Below are positions 1 to 7,574 of a DNA stretch of 16,497 nt, piece after piece. A program made the translations under genes and the position numbers. The notes under the pieces were generated by a model that saw only the letters and a list, made by a program, of their open reading frames with translations, was not told where the DNA came from and ran no database searches. The stretch comes from SZUA-448 sp964602475 (lineage in GTDB: Bacteria; Bacillota; Clostridia; Lachnospirales; Lachnospiraceae), in assembly GCA_964602475.1 (NCBI GenBank), contig CAZRRN010000057.1:1-16497 (forward strand), written 5' to 3'. The stretch's first letter is position 1; every line of letters starts with the position of its first letter.

Positions 1-2
1 CC

Positions 3-623
3 GTCTTTAAGGCAGACCCAGCCGGGACTGAAGAAAGCACGGAAGCGACTGTACCGGAGAATGTTGCCGATGCCGGAGAGGACTTTACGATTCTTGAGAC
101 ATCCTTCTATATTGCAGATATGTATCGGGAAGCAGCGGGAGCCGAGATCGGTCTGATTGCCGACAACATAGCCTACCGCGGTAATCTGATGCGCATTTTT
201 ACAGGAGAGCTGACACCATCTCACGTTGCAGCACTTCTGCCGCGTTCTCTGGGAAACGGTACGACACTGGTCAAAGCAGTGATGACAGGGCAGCAGCTTC
301 TTGATGCGCTGAATGACCCTGTGGGAGCCAATGATCAAACCGGAGACTGCGTATATGCTTTCTCGGGACTTCAATGTGAAATTGCACCGTGGAATCCGCA
401 GGGAGAGCGTATACTTTCCGTTACGTTGTCGGACGGAGCAGCCATAGATCCTGAAGCAGAGTATACAGTGGGGTTCTGGAGCGGAACGGTTTTTGACAGG
501 TATATCACCGAGATTACAGACAGTATTGAAGGCAGCTGGGTCGAATTAATGACGGACAAGCTGCAAAGAGACGGTATAATTGCTCCTTCTAAGGACGGAC
601 GGATCACACTTGTCTGGGAATAA
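3..623 (+). CDS. 5'-nucleotidase C-terminal domain protein, 5' end missing
   Basis: The frame is open from the first bases of the window, so this is the last 206 residues of a longer protein that starts upstream. The pattern, with a surface-like IADNIAYRGNL segment, FTGELTPSHVAALLP, a (L/V)TGQQLLDALN helix and later EYTVGFWSGTVFD, fits the 5'-nucleotidase C-terminal domain (the substrate-recognition half of UshA-type enzymes). The metallophosphatase half cannot be seen; it may be upstream or absent. The first ~35 residues visible are acidic and Thr/Glu-rich, like a linker. The stop lies 25 bases before the start of the hybrid kinase on the same strand, with no terminator between, so the two are probably co-transcribed; the domain may act as a ligand-binding or nucleotide-processing partner of the kinase. 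That link is inference. Confidence 0.72.
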   Translation, partial: VFKADPAGTEESTEATVPENVADAGEDFTILETSFYIADMYREAAGAEIGLIADNIAYRGNLMRIFTGELTPSHVAALLPRSLGNGTTLVKAVMTGQQLLDALNDPVGANDQTGDCVYAFSGLQCEIAPWNPQGERILSVTLSDGAAIDPEAEYTVGFWSGTVFDRYITEITDSIEGSWVELMTDKLQRDGIIAPSKDGRITLVWE

Positions 624-648
624 GAGGTCACATTAGGGAGAAACGAAG

Positions 649-3600
649 ATGGGAAAAGAAAGAAATTCCAACGGGCAGAAAGAGCAGCTGATAAAACTAA
701 AACAGCAGCTTCAGATGATGAATGACCAGAATCAGGCTGTTATTAATAATGTTCCCTGCGGACTTGTGAAGGTGCGAATAGAGTCGGACGGAAGTTCACA
801 TCCGGTGCTGGTGAACCAGACCTTTCTGACGATGACCGGAATGTCACGCGATGAAATGATGGAGCTGTATGCAGGTGATTCCTGCGCCGGGGTTCATCCG
901 GAGGATATCAGCCGGATACGGAAAATGATGCAGGGCTTTCGCCCCGGAGAAAAACGAACAGCGGTATTCCGTCTGCGCAAGGGACAAAATGACTGGATCT
1001 GGGTGAGAGCTACTTCTTTTATTAAAGAAGACGCTGATGCAATGATACTCTTTAACAGTTATCTGGACATAAGCGACGAAATTGAGAACAGCCTGATTCA
1101 GAAGCGCCTGCTCAATGAATTGCCCGGAGGAGTGGCTATATTCCGGGTATCTGACCGGCTGGAGTGTCAGTATTACAATGACGGACTTGCAGATTTGTTT
1201 GACTTTGATCGTTCTGCTCTGGATAATATTATTAGTTATGATAATTATCTTGCGCATGCAATTGCACCGGAAGACAGCTCCTGGGTATTAGAGGAATTAT
1301 GGTCAAAAACAGCAGTCGGCGCCCCAATTAATCTTCGGTTCCGTATTACGACAAAGGAACGAAGGGTAAAGTGGGTGCATATGACGGCAAGCAAGCTGCG
1401 CGAAGAAGACGGTCTTCCCATATACTACTGCATTTTTACAATTCCGACGGAGGAAGCAATTCTTTACCGTGATGTTGTGGAAAATTCTGTATCCGGAATA
1501 CTGATTGGCGAGCGTAAAGGCCGGCGGGTGATATTTGCCAATACGCGATTTCGAAGTACATATCTTAGCTGGCAGTCAGGCGCTGAGAATGCGAAGAAAT
1601 CAGTTGATGCGCTTCTTGACCAGAAGGAGATAGATTTACTTTCAGAGGACGAATACAAAGAATTCCACAGACTGATTCACGGCATGTATCTTGCTATACG
1701 TGCAAAGGCGCTGATCTGGAACGGCATGGATGCCTACGTCATGTACGTTACGGATGAAACGCTCGAGTACAGGGTGAATCAGAAAAAGAAGGAATTGATT
1801 GATCTGGTTCCTGCAGGTCTTGGAATCTACGAAGTAAACGATGGAAAAGTCGTACAGACATTTTTAAATGAGCGTTATTATAAAATGATGCTCTTTACTC
1901 CCGAAGAGTATCAGAAAGATACAAATGGTGATTTTATAAGGCAGGTACATCCAGATGATATTCCGGTGGTGCGTTCCTTGCTTCTTGCACTATCCGGAGG
2001 ACGTGATATTCTGCCCGTTGAGTTTCGAAATCTGCGGGGTGACGGCTCCTACTTATGGGTTCGGCTGGTGGCAGAGGTGGTAAGGCATGATGAAAAAAGC
2101 TTTACGGTCTATTGCGGTTATGAGGACATTTCAGAGGAGGTTTCTTCGCGTCAGAAGCTGGAGGCTTCCAATCAGACCCTGCGGCGGCAGTATGAGCTGG
2201 AGCTGACCCAGCGAAGACTTCTGGAGCGTGACAGTGCGGTGTATGCAAGATATAATGTTACAAAGGATATTCTTGAGGAATGCAGGGTAAACGACCCGCT
2301 TTTCTATGGATTGCCTGAAGGAATCAACAGTAAGCAGATTCATGCGGAAATATCCAATAGAATGTATTCCGGACAGGAAATCAAAGCTGCGGATGCATTT
2401 TTTAATCTGAAGGCAGTGAAAGACTTTATAGCCAGTGGAAATATGGAGCATACACTGAGCTATCGAAGCCGGCAGAAAGATGGAATTCTGTGGTGGCTAA
2501 AAGCCGTTGCCCAAACAGACAGGGATGTCGCGACAGAAGATATTATTGTAAATGTCTACATTAAAAGTGAAAATATTGAAAAAAGAATGGAGCTGGTTAC
2601 ACGCAGTATCGTAGATGAAGAAACCGATTATGTGATGCTGGTAAGCACAGTAACTGATAAAGCAATGTTTATGTGGCGCCGTGGAGATTATATTGAGCCG
2701 GAGCGGAAGCTGTATGAACAGTATCCCTTTTCAACGTTTGCTGATGTCATTAAAATCCGTCCGGTTCTTTCACACGACCTCGATGCGGTGCTTAAGTTCT
2801 ATGACAAACAGACACTGACAAAAAGGCTTAAGTCAGCACCTGTCATAACAATGATAGTATGTGTGGAAGAAACACCCGGTACGATCCGGCGAAAAAAGCT
2901 GAGAGCATTCTATATGGATGATACAAAGGAGGACATTGTTATCGTCCAGGGAGATATTACTGATTTGTATGACGAACAGAATGCACAGAAACAAAGGCTT
3001 GAAGCAGCACTCGCTTTGGCAGAGAAGGCAAACCGTGCAAAGAGTGACTTTCTGGCAAATATGAGTCACGAAATCCGTACACCGATGAATGCGATTATCG
3101 GTATGACAGAGCTGACGATGGAAAGCACACTGGAAACAGAAACCAAAGCGGCACTGCAGACCATTATGGATTCCGGTAAATACATGATGAGTATTCTGAA
3201 TGATATTCTGGACATGAACCGCATTGAGAACGGAAAATTCACGCTGGATTATGAATGGATACCGATAGAAAATGTTTTATCTTCCTGTATTACGATGATT
3301 CAACCGGCAATTGATGCCAGGCATATTGTTTTTGAATATCCTGTCCTAAAAAAAGAGCCTGACTTTGAGTGTAGTCTGGATATTCTGAAAACGCAGAGGA
3401 TGTTGATGAACCTGCTCCACAATGCCTGCAAATTTACACCGGAATACGGACATATCCGTTTGATTCTTGACGAGGAGAGCCGCACGGACGGCAATGCAGT
3501 TGACCGTATTGTAATCGAGGATAATGGCTGTGGTATGAGCGAAGAATTTCTTGAACGCATTTTTACCCCGTTTGCACAGGAACGTAACCGTTTCTCAGGA

Positions 3601-4194
3601 TCCGTACAGGGAACGGGTCTTGGTCTTTCACTGGCCCGGCAGACCGCTCGTGCCATGGGTGGTGATATTACGGTGGAAAGCAAGCTTGGCGCCGGCTCAA
3701 AGTTTACAATCAGATTTCCTTATCAATACCGGAGTCATGCTGCAAAGGCTGAAGAAACGAAACGTGATACCACTGTGGACGAGGAAGCTCTAAATGGGGC
3801 AAAAATTCTTCTTTGTGAGGATAACCAGCTGAATATTGTCATCGCAAAAAAGCTTCTGGAGAGGATTGGATGTAGCGTGGATACTGCAGAGAACGGAAGA
3901 CAGGGTCTGGAGCTCTTCACTGCTTCAGTGCCGGGAGAATATGATGCGATTCTAATGGACATTCGTATGCCGCAGATGGATGGACTTGAAGCATCAAAAG
4001 CAATTCGTGTACTTGCAAGACCGGATGCGAAGAATGTTCCCATTATTGCAATGAGTGCTAATGCTTTTGAAGAAGATATTCAAATGAGTCTTGCCGCTGG
4101 TATGAATGCACATCTGCCAAAGCCGGTAGAGCCGCAGAAGCTATACACAACGCTGGCCAGTTTATTAAACAAGAAGAGTAGCAGGAAAGCTTAA
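649..4194 (+). CDS. Multi-PAS hybrid sensor histidine kinase/response regulator
   Basis: A 1181-residue hybrid kinase with no signal peptide or membrane segment, so it probably senses in the cytoplasm. The first ~780 residues hold serial PAS-like sensor modules: clear ones at about 25-145, 155-270 and 385-500 (each ends in a PAS/PAC-like W(V/I)(R/H) strand and a D(I)S(D/E)E exit), with more degenerate ones between and after (about 275-375, 530-650, 650-770). Then follow a coiled helix, the HisKA H-box (MSHEIRTPMN, His807), the HATPase N-box (Asn925), G1 (DNGCGMS, Asp958) and G2 (GTGLGL, 988-993). The C-terminal receiver has acidic Glu1057/Asp1058, phospho-acceptor Asp1104 and Lys1158. All catalytic residues are present. 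AGGGAG precedes the ATG. The next gene is an Hpt protein, which fits a His-Asp-His phosphorelay. The signal sensed is unknown. Confidence 0.95.
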   Translation: MGKERNSNGQKEQLIKLKQQLQMMNDQNQAVINNVPCGLVKVRIESDGSSHPVLVNQTFLTMTGMSRDEMMELYAGDSCAGVHPEDISRIRKMMQGFRPGEKRTAVFRLRKGQNDWIWVRATSFIKEDADAMILFNSYLDISDEIENSLIQKRLLNELPGGVAIFRVSDRLECQYYNDGLADLFDFDRSALDNIISYDNYLAHAIAPEDSSWVLEELWSKTAVGAPINLRFRITTKERRVKWVHMTASKLREEDGLPIYYCIFTIPTEEAILYRDVVENSVSGILIGERKGRRVIFANTRFRSTYLSWQSGAENAKKSVDALLDQKEIDLLSEDEYKEFHRLIHGMYLAIRAKALIWNGMDAYVMYVTDETLEYRVNQKKKELIDLVPAGLGIYEVNDGKVVQTFLNERYYKMMLFTPEEYQKDTNGDFIRQVHPDDIPVVRSLLLALSGGRDILPVEFRNLRGDGSYLWVRLVAEVVRHDEKSFTVYCGYEDISEEVSSRQKLEASNQTLRRQYELELTQRRLLERDSAVYARYNVTKDILEECRVNDPLFYGLPEGINSKQIHAEISNRMYSGQEIKAADAFFNLKAVKDFIASGNMEHTLSYRSRQKDGILWWLKAVAQTDRDVATEDIIVNVYIKSENIEKRMELVTRSIVDEETDYVMLVSTVTDKAMFMWRRGDYIEPERKLYEQYPFSTFADVIKIRPVLSHDLDAVLKFYDKQTLTKRLKSAPVITMIVCVEETPGTIRRKKLRAFYMDDTKEDIVIVQGDITDLYDEQNAQKQRLEAALALAEKANRAKSDFLANMSHEIRTPMNAIIGMTELTMESTLETETKAALQTIMDSGKYMMSILNDILDMNRIENGKFTLDYEWIPIENVLSSCITMIQPAIDARHIVFEYPVLKKEPDFECSLDILKTQRMLMNLLHNACKFTPEYGHIRLILDEESRTDGNAVDRIVIEDNGCGMSEEFLERIFTPFAQERNRFSGSVQGTGLGLSLARQTARAMGGDITVESKLGAGSKFTIRFPYQYRSHAAKAEETKRDTTVDEEALNGAKILLCEDNQLNIVIAKKLLERIGCSVDTAENGRQGLELFTASVPGEYDAILMDIRMPQMDGLEASKAIRVLARPDAKNVPIIAMSANAFEEDIQMSLAAGMNAHLPKPVEPQKLYTTLASLLNKKSSRKA

Positions 4195-4241
4195 GTTTTA
4201 TCTATGCTAAAAAGATAGAAAGCGAAAGGTACAGAATCATT

Positions 4242-4595
4242 ATGGATGATTTATTAACAAAGCTTGGTTGTAAAGATATTGAACTGACAAAGGCACGCTT
4301 TCTTAATGACCGGGAGTTTTATCTGGAGGTTACGAGGGAGCTTCTTGAAGACCCGGGATTTGAGCAGCTCGGAGAGCAGCTTCAGAAACAAGAACAGCAG
4401 AGAGCCTTTGATACAGCACATATGCTGAAGGGAACGATTGGAAACTGCGGTGTTACACCGCTGTACAAATTAATCACACAGATTGTAGACCCTCTTCGCG
4501 GAAAGAATCCGGACTATTCTGCTCTATTAAAGTTACAGGAACAGCTGCTTAAGCAGCGCGATGTTGTGAAAAAGACTCTGGAAGCGTATACTTAA
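4242..4595 (+). CDS. Stand-alone Hpt phosphotransfer protein
   Basis: A 117-residue, mostly helical soluble protein. The segment AHMLKGTIGNCG matches the Hpt active helix (AHxLKGxxxxxG), which places the phospho-accepting histidine at His60. Hpt proteins accept phosphate from a receiver aspartate and pass it to another receiver. It follows the hybrid kinase by 47 bases on the same strand, so its likely donor is Asp1104 of that kinase; the downstream acceptor is not in the window. The Shine-Dalgarno-like AAAGG (4225-4229) sits about 12 bases before the ATG, rather far, so translation may be modest. No alternative start fits better. Confidence 0.88.
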   Translation: MDDLLTKLGCKDIELTKARFLNDREFYLEVTRELLEDPGFEQLGEQLQKQEQQRAFDTAHMLKGTIGNCGVTPLYKLITQIVDPLRGKNPDYSALLKLQEQLLKQRDVVKKTLEAYT

Positions 4596-4622
4596 GCGCT
4601 GAGTAATTAGGTTCTGCAGAAA

Positions 4623-4658
4623 ACAGGCGGGGTAGGAATTCACCTGTCTTTTGATTTT
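4623..4658 (+). terminator. Possible weak terminator after the kinase/Hpt operon
   Basis: ACAGG (4623-4627) can pair with CCTGT (4643-4647), followed by CTTTTGATTTT. The stem is only five base pairs with a large loop, so this is a tentative call; it overlaps the end of the MATE relic on the other strand. Confidence 0.25.
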
Positions 4659-4831
4659 AGTGCGTTCATTGTCTTTACAATGACGATGATGGAAGTTACG
4701 AAAGTCAGGACATCAGAAACAGGCATGGACTGCAGATAGATGAAGGTTGCTTTGTTGACGCAGGCAAGAATCATCATACAGAGGTAAATACGAAAGCTAC
4801 GGACAGCGAATTCGGTATAGTGGATGCTTTC
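4640..4831 (-). pseudogene. Decayed MATE-family efflux transporter fragment
   Basis: The minus strand holds an uninterrupted 63-codon reading frame with no credible start: a stop codon (4832-4834) directly precedes it. Its first part (HYTEFAVRSFRIYL ... NKATFIYLQ) resembles the mid-region helix of MATE multidrug exporters, and its last part (SMPVSDVLTFVTSIIVIVKT) resembles the final MATE helix, normally about 60 residues further on in the protein. The fragment therefore seems to lack both the N-terminal half and an internal piece between YLQ and SMPVSD. It lies directly behind the terminator of the esterase gene, on the same strand. It is too short to transport anything; I read it as a relic of a deleted transporter gene. 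The family assignment rests on recalled family pattern, not on an alignment. Confidence 0.6.
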
Positions 4832-4837
4832 TTAGGA

Positions 4838-4874
4838 CAACAAAAAGGCGCAAATCCATTCCTGGATTTACGCC
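4838..4874 (-). terminator. Intrinsic terminator of the esterase gene
   Basis: Read on the minus strand, a 12-base-pair stem (4863-4874 with 4847-4858, loop of four) is followed by TTTTTGTTG. The one imperfect position is a U-G pair in the minus-strand RNA but a C-A mismatch on the plus strand, and only the minus strand has the T-run, which fixes the orientation. It begins six bases after the esterase stop codon. Confidence 0.88.
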
Positions 4875-4879
4875 TTCTG

Positions 4880-6061
4880 CTACTCGGTAACTAGGTTATA
4901 ACACATTTCCCGGATACAAGTCAACCGTAAAAAATAACAAAAATCCTGCTTATCTGCCTTGTATATTTTTAAAAATGCTGCAACATACTCTGCAGTCTTT
5001 TGATGGGTCAGCCGGCTTGGATGGTAATCTACGACATAACCGTCTTCCGGATGCTGTTCCGGCAACGGAAGGTAATAGATGTTCGTATCACCTGCACTAC
5101 GAAAGCTCTCTGTGACTGCTTCGACACTGGCATTCAGCTCTGTTCCCATCACCCCGAGGGTGCAGACGATATCGGCTTTGGGATTATGGTGACGAATCGT
5201 ATGCAGGAATTCCAGATATCTCTTGCGGTACAAAGCGCGTTTTTTTGCATCTTTGCAGTAGCTTGCATCATTGGTTCCGAGATTGACTACAATGATATCG
5301 GGAACAAACAGGGTGAAATCCCAGACAAGGGACTGTGGGTAAACGGTTCCGTCAAACGGTTCATAGGAAAACCCGAGTTTCTCGTAGTAATCCGGCAGAA
5401 TCTGTTCACTGTGGATTGTTCCGTCCGAAGTATAGCCGGAGACGATACCGTAACCGCTCACGGATACCATACTGTAATCGGCAGCCAGAAGCTGTGCTGT
5501 CTGATAGGCATATGATTTTGTAACATTTTCGTTTGCTGTGGAATAGATGTTGCCGAGTGCTGCATCAACACCATAGCCGCAGGTGATGGAATCACCGATA
5601 AATTCTATCTTCAGCGGTTTCTCTGCGGTCGGTGCAATTTCTCCGTCTTCCGTTACAATCGCTGTGATTCCGAGAGAGGAGTCTGTAGTTTCGGAAAGTT
5701 TGACGAGGCGGATGACTGACGAATAAGAACCGGTGGCAGATGCTGCACCTGCAGAAGCAGAAGTACCATCTTTAGGACAGGGAATCGTCACGGTTTGTTC
5801 TTCGGAAGTCAGAAGTTCGTCAATAACCTGAATTCCGTTGACAAAGACTGCATATCTTGCGAGGTGGGTTTCTTCGTGACTGACCGTCATGAGACCGCCC
5901 TTCAGGAGGATTCTGCACTGATCTGCACTGCAGGTAAATTCAATTCCTCCACCGGAATAAGTCAGCCAGAGAGCTTCGCGGGCATAGTAAAACCGCCCGA
6001 GGTATTTAACGTTGTCCGGGGTGGGAGAGTAGGTATGGGTACCTGCTGATGAATTGTTCAT
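4880..6061 (-). CDS. CE2-like SGNH/GDSL carbohydrate esterase
   Basis: A 393-residue hydrolase with two parts. Residues ~15-125 look like the jelly-roll N-terminal domain of carbohydrate esterase family 2 (YLGRFYY...LWLTYSGGGIEFTC). Residues ~150-367 are an SGNH domain: block I GDSITCGYG with nucleophile Ser158, block II near SGYG (202-205), block III GTND with Asn264, block V DYHPS with His347. CE2 enzymes remove acetyl groups from sugars or polysaccharides. There is no signal peptide, so it should work inside the cell, perhaps on imported acetylated oligosaccharides (inference). The ATG is preceded by GGAG. The last ~24 residues (after FLKIYK) are Cys/Phe-rich, do not look like the family, and may be read-through into former intergenic DNA. 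It is monocistronic, with its own terminator. Confidence 0.87.
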   Translation of the reverse strand: MNNSSAGTHTYSPTPDNVKYLGRFYYAREALWLTYSGGGIEFTCSADQCRILLKGGLMTVSHEETHLARYAVFVNGIQVIDELLTSEEQTVTIPCPKDGTSASAGAASATGSYSSVIRLVKLSETTDSSLGITAIVTEDGEIAPTAEKPLKIEFIGDSITCGYGVDAALGNIYSTANENVTKSYAYQTAQLLAADYSMVSVSGYGIVSGYTSDGTIHSEQILPDYYEKLGFSYEPFDGTVYPQSLVWDFTLFVPDIIVVNLGTNDASYCKDAKKRALYRKRYLEFLHTIRHHNPKADIVCTLGVMGTELNASVEAVTESFRSAGDTNIYYLPLPEQHPEDGYVVDYHPSRLTHQKTAEYVAAFLKIYKADKQDFCYFLRLTCIREMCYNLVTE

Positions 6062-6138
6062 AGGTTTATTCTCCGTACTGTAGTATGTAAATTGTGGACT
6101 GCCAGGATACCGGTAGGATCAATAACAGACCGCGTAAC

Positions 6139-6144
6139 ATTATA
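6139..6144 (-). promoter_or_regulatory. Possible -10 box of the esterase promoter
   Basis: A perfect TATAAT on the minus strand, 78 bases before the esterase ATG. No good TTGACA-like -35 box is found at the right distance, so the call is tentative. Confidence 0.35.
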
Positions 6145-6152
6145 ACTGATTC

Positions 6153-6186
6153 CCAGAAAAAAAGCATCTGTTTTCTGGATTTTTTA
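6153..6186 (+). terminator. Terminator-like hairpin between divergent genes
   Basis: CCAGAAAA (6153-6160) pairs with TTTTCTGG (6171-6178), followed by ATTTTTTATT on the plus strand. There is no plus-strand gene directly upstream, since the esterase is on the minus strand; it could insulate the GTPase promoter from antisense read-through or be left over from an earlier gene order. Confidence 0.5.
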
Positions 6187-6212
6187 TTGCTTTACTTGAA
6201 AACAGCGAATAG

Positions 6213-6241
6213 TAGACATTCCGGGATATTTTATGTATAAT
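6213..6241 (+). promoter_or_regulatory. Sigma-A promoter of the GTPase gene
   Basis: TAGACA (6213-6218), a 17-base spacer, and a perfect TATAAT (6236-6241). This predicts a transcript start near 6248 and a ~55-base leader, with GAGG just before the GTPase start. Confidence 0.75.
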
Positions 6242-6301
6242 ATGGAAGAGCAGTCGGCAGCAGACAAGCATTACATTTGAAGTAAGAATACGAGGTGTAC
6301 A

Positions 6302-7507
6302 ATGGACATTAACGTAATGGATCTGGCAGGAAAATGCATAGAAGAAATAAATAAAAAAATCAGGAATCTGAAGCATCTGAACATTATTGTTGCAGGCAAG
6401 ACAGGCGTCGGAAAGAGTACGCTGATTAACTATATTTTCCGTGAGGAGCTGGCAGAAACCGGAATTGGGAAGCCGGTGACAGAGCACATCAAAGAAATCA
6501 CAAAGAAGGATATCCCACTGACCATCTACGATACAAAGGGTCTGGAGCTTGGTAAGGATACGCAGGCAGCAATCAAAAAGGAGATTATGGATAAAATAAA
6601 AGAAGGTCTGTACTCCAAAGATGAGAGCAAATGTATTCACTGCATTTGGTACTGTATTAATACGGCATCCGATCGCATTGAAGACGATGAAATTGCCTGG
6701 ATCCGCGAGTTTACTGAGGAAAATAAGGATACTGCGGTACCGATTATTGTTGTTCTGACGAAATCCTTTTCCAAACCTCAGGCGGCAGAGCTGAAAAAAT
6801 ACATTGATAATCTGAACCTGAATGTCTGTGCAATCGTGCCGGTGCTGGCGCTTTCCTATCCGATTGATGAGGAATATACCGTTAAGGAATACGGTGGAGA
6901 AAAGCTGGTTGAGATTATGGGGGAGCTGTTAGGGGATGAGCTGATCCCCACGCTTCAGAATGTCCAGCGTGTAGCGGTGAAACAAAAGGCGAAATATGCA
7001 CACGGAATTGTTGCGACGACGGTGGCGGGAACCTTTGCGGAGGGCTTTACTCCGGTCCCTTTTGCAGACGCGGCGCTTCTGATACCGACTCAGATCGCAA
7101 TGATTGCATCCGTCACGGCGGTGTTCGGAGTGAAGATGAATAAGTCTATGCTGGCCTCATTTATTACCGGGGTGACAGGGACCGCAGGTGCGACCATTCT
7201 TGGGCGCTCCATTGTTGCCGGAGTCCTGAAACTGATGCCGGGTGCCGGAACGGTAGCCGGAGGTGTAATTTCCGGGGGAACGGCGGCAATTCTGACGACA
7301 GCTCTCGGAGAGGCATATATTAAGCTCATGGAAAAAATCAGTCTCGGAGAACTGAAGCGGTCCGACGGAGAGGTAATCAGCATTACCGACGGAGATAAGC
7401 TCGATAAAAGAACAATCGCTGAAATGAAAGAAATATTTCTGAACGAACTGAAAAAAGTAAAAAAACCGGATACCGATACGGAGAGTGATAACGGAAATTC
7501 CCGTTGA
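6302..7507 (+). CDS. DUF697-type membrane-associated GTPase
   Basis: A 401-residue protein. Residues 28-160 are a GTPase domain: G1 GKTGVGKST (32-40), G3 DTKG (77-80) and a G4-like VLTKS (151-155) in which the usual aspartate of (N/T)KxD is not present. Residues ~230-345 are rich in Ala/Gly and hydrophobics (PVPFADAALLIPTQIAMIAS, then GVTGTAGATILG and GAGTVAGGVISGGTAA), like the DUF697/YcjF-type C-terminal region that associates with membranes. The charged tail (345-401) is hydrophilic. The role of this family is unsettled; stress- or membrane-related functions are suggested for relatives. It has its own promoter, a start with GAGG upstream, and its stop codon overlaps the promoter of the next gene. 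No partner gene is evident. Confidence 0.85.
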   Translation: MDINVMDLAGKCIEEINKKIRNLKHLNIIVAGKTGVGKSTLINYIFREELAETGIGKPVTEHIKEITKKDIPLTIYDTKGLELGKDTQAAIKKEIMDKIKEGLYSKDESKCIHCIWYCINTASDRIEDDEIAWIREFTEENKDTAVPIIVVLTKSFSKPQAAELKKYIDNLNLNVCAIVPVLALSYPIDEEYTVKEYGGEKLVEIMGELLGDELIPTLQNVQRVAVKQKAKYAHGIVATTVAGTFAEGFTPVPFADAALLIPTQIAMIASVTAVFGVKMNKSMLASFITGVTGTAGATILGRSIVAGVLKLMPGAGTVAGGVISGGTAAILTTALGEAYIKLMEKISLGELKRSDGEVISITDGDKLDKRTIAEMKEIFLNELKKVKKPDTDTESDNGNSR

Positions 7508-7532
7508 CAGCGAAAAGAAAACTGCTTACAAT
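7504..7532 (+). promoter_or_regulatory. Sigma-A promoter of the methionyl-tRNA synthetase-like gene
   Basis: A perfect TTGACA (7504-7509), 17-base spacer and TACAAT (7527-7532). The -35 box overlaps the GTPase stop codon (7505-7507), so the downstream gene can be transcribed separately. Confidence 0.75.
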
Positions 7533-7538
7533 AAGCAG
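7522..7538. repeat. Inverted repeat covering the -10 box
   Basis: CTGCTTA (7522-7528) and TAAGCAG (7532-7538) form a perfect 7-bp inverted repeat with a 3-base centre. It sits over the TACAAT box and could be an operator; as it spans the expected start site region it would not be fully in the transcript. Confidence 0.4.
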
Positions 7539-7574
7539 AACAGATATTTTACAGGCAGAAAGGGCGAGTGTAGT

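Noticed and set aside
7090..7383. Minus-strand open frames inside the GTPase, kinase and other genes
   Set aside because: They shadow strong coding frames, lack ribosome sites and have low-complexity or unnatural protein sequence.
7485..7574. A longer start for the methionyl-tRNA synthetase-like protein
   Set aside because: It would begin within the GTPase gene and upstream of the promoter boxes, and the extra residues do not look like the family.
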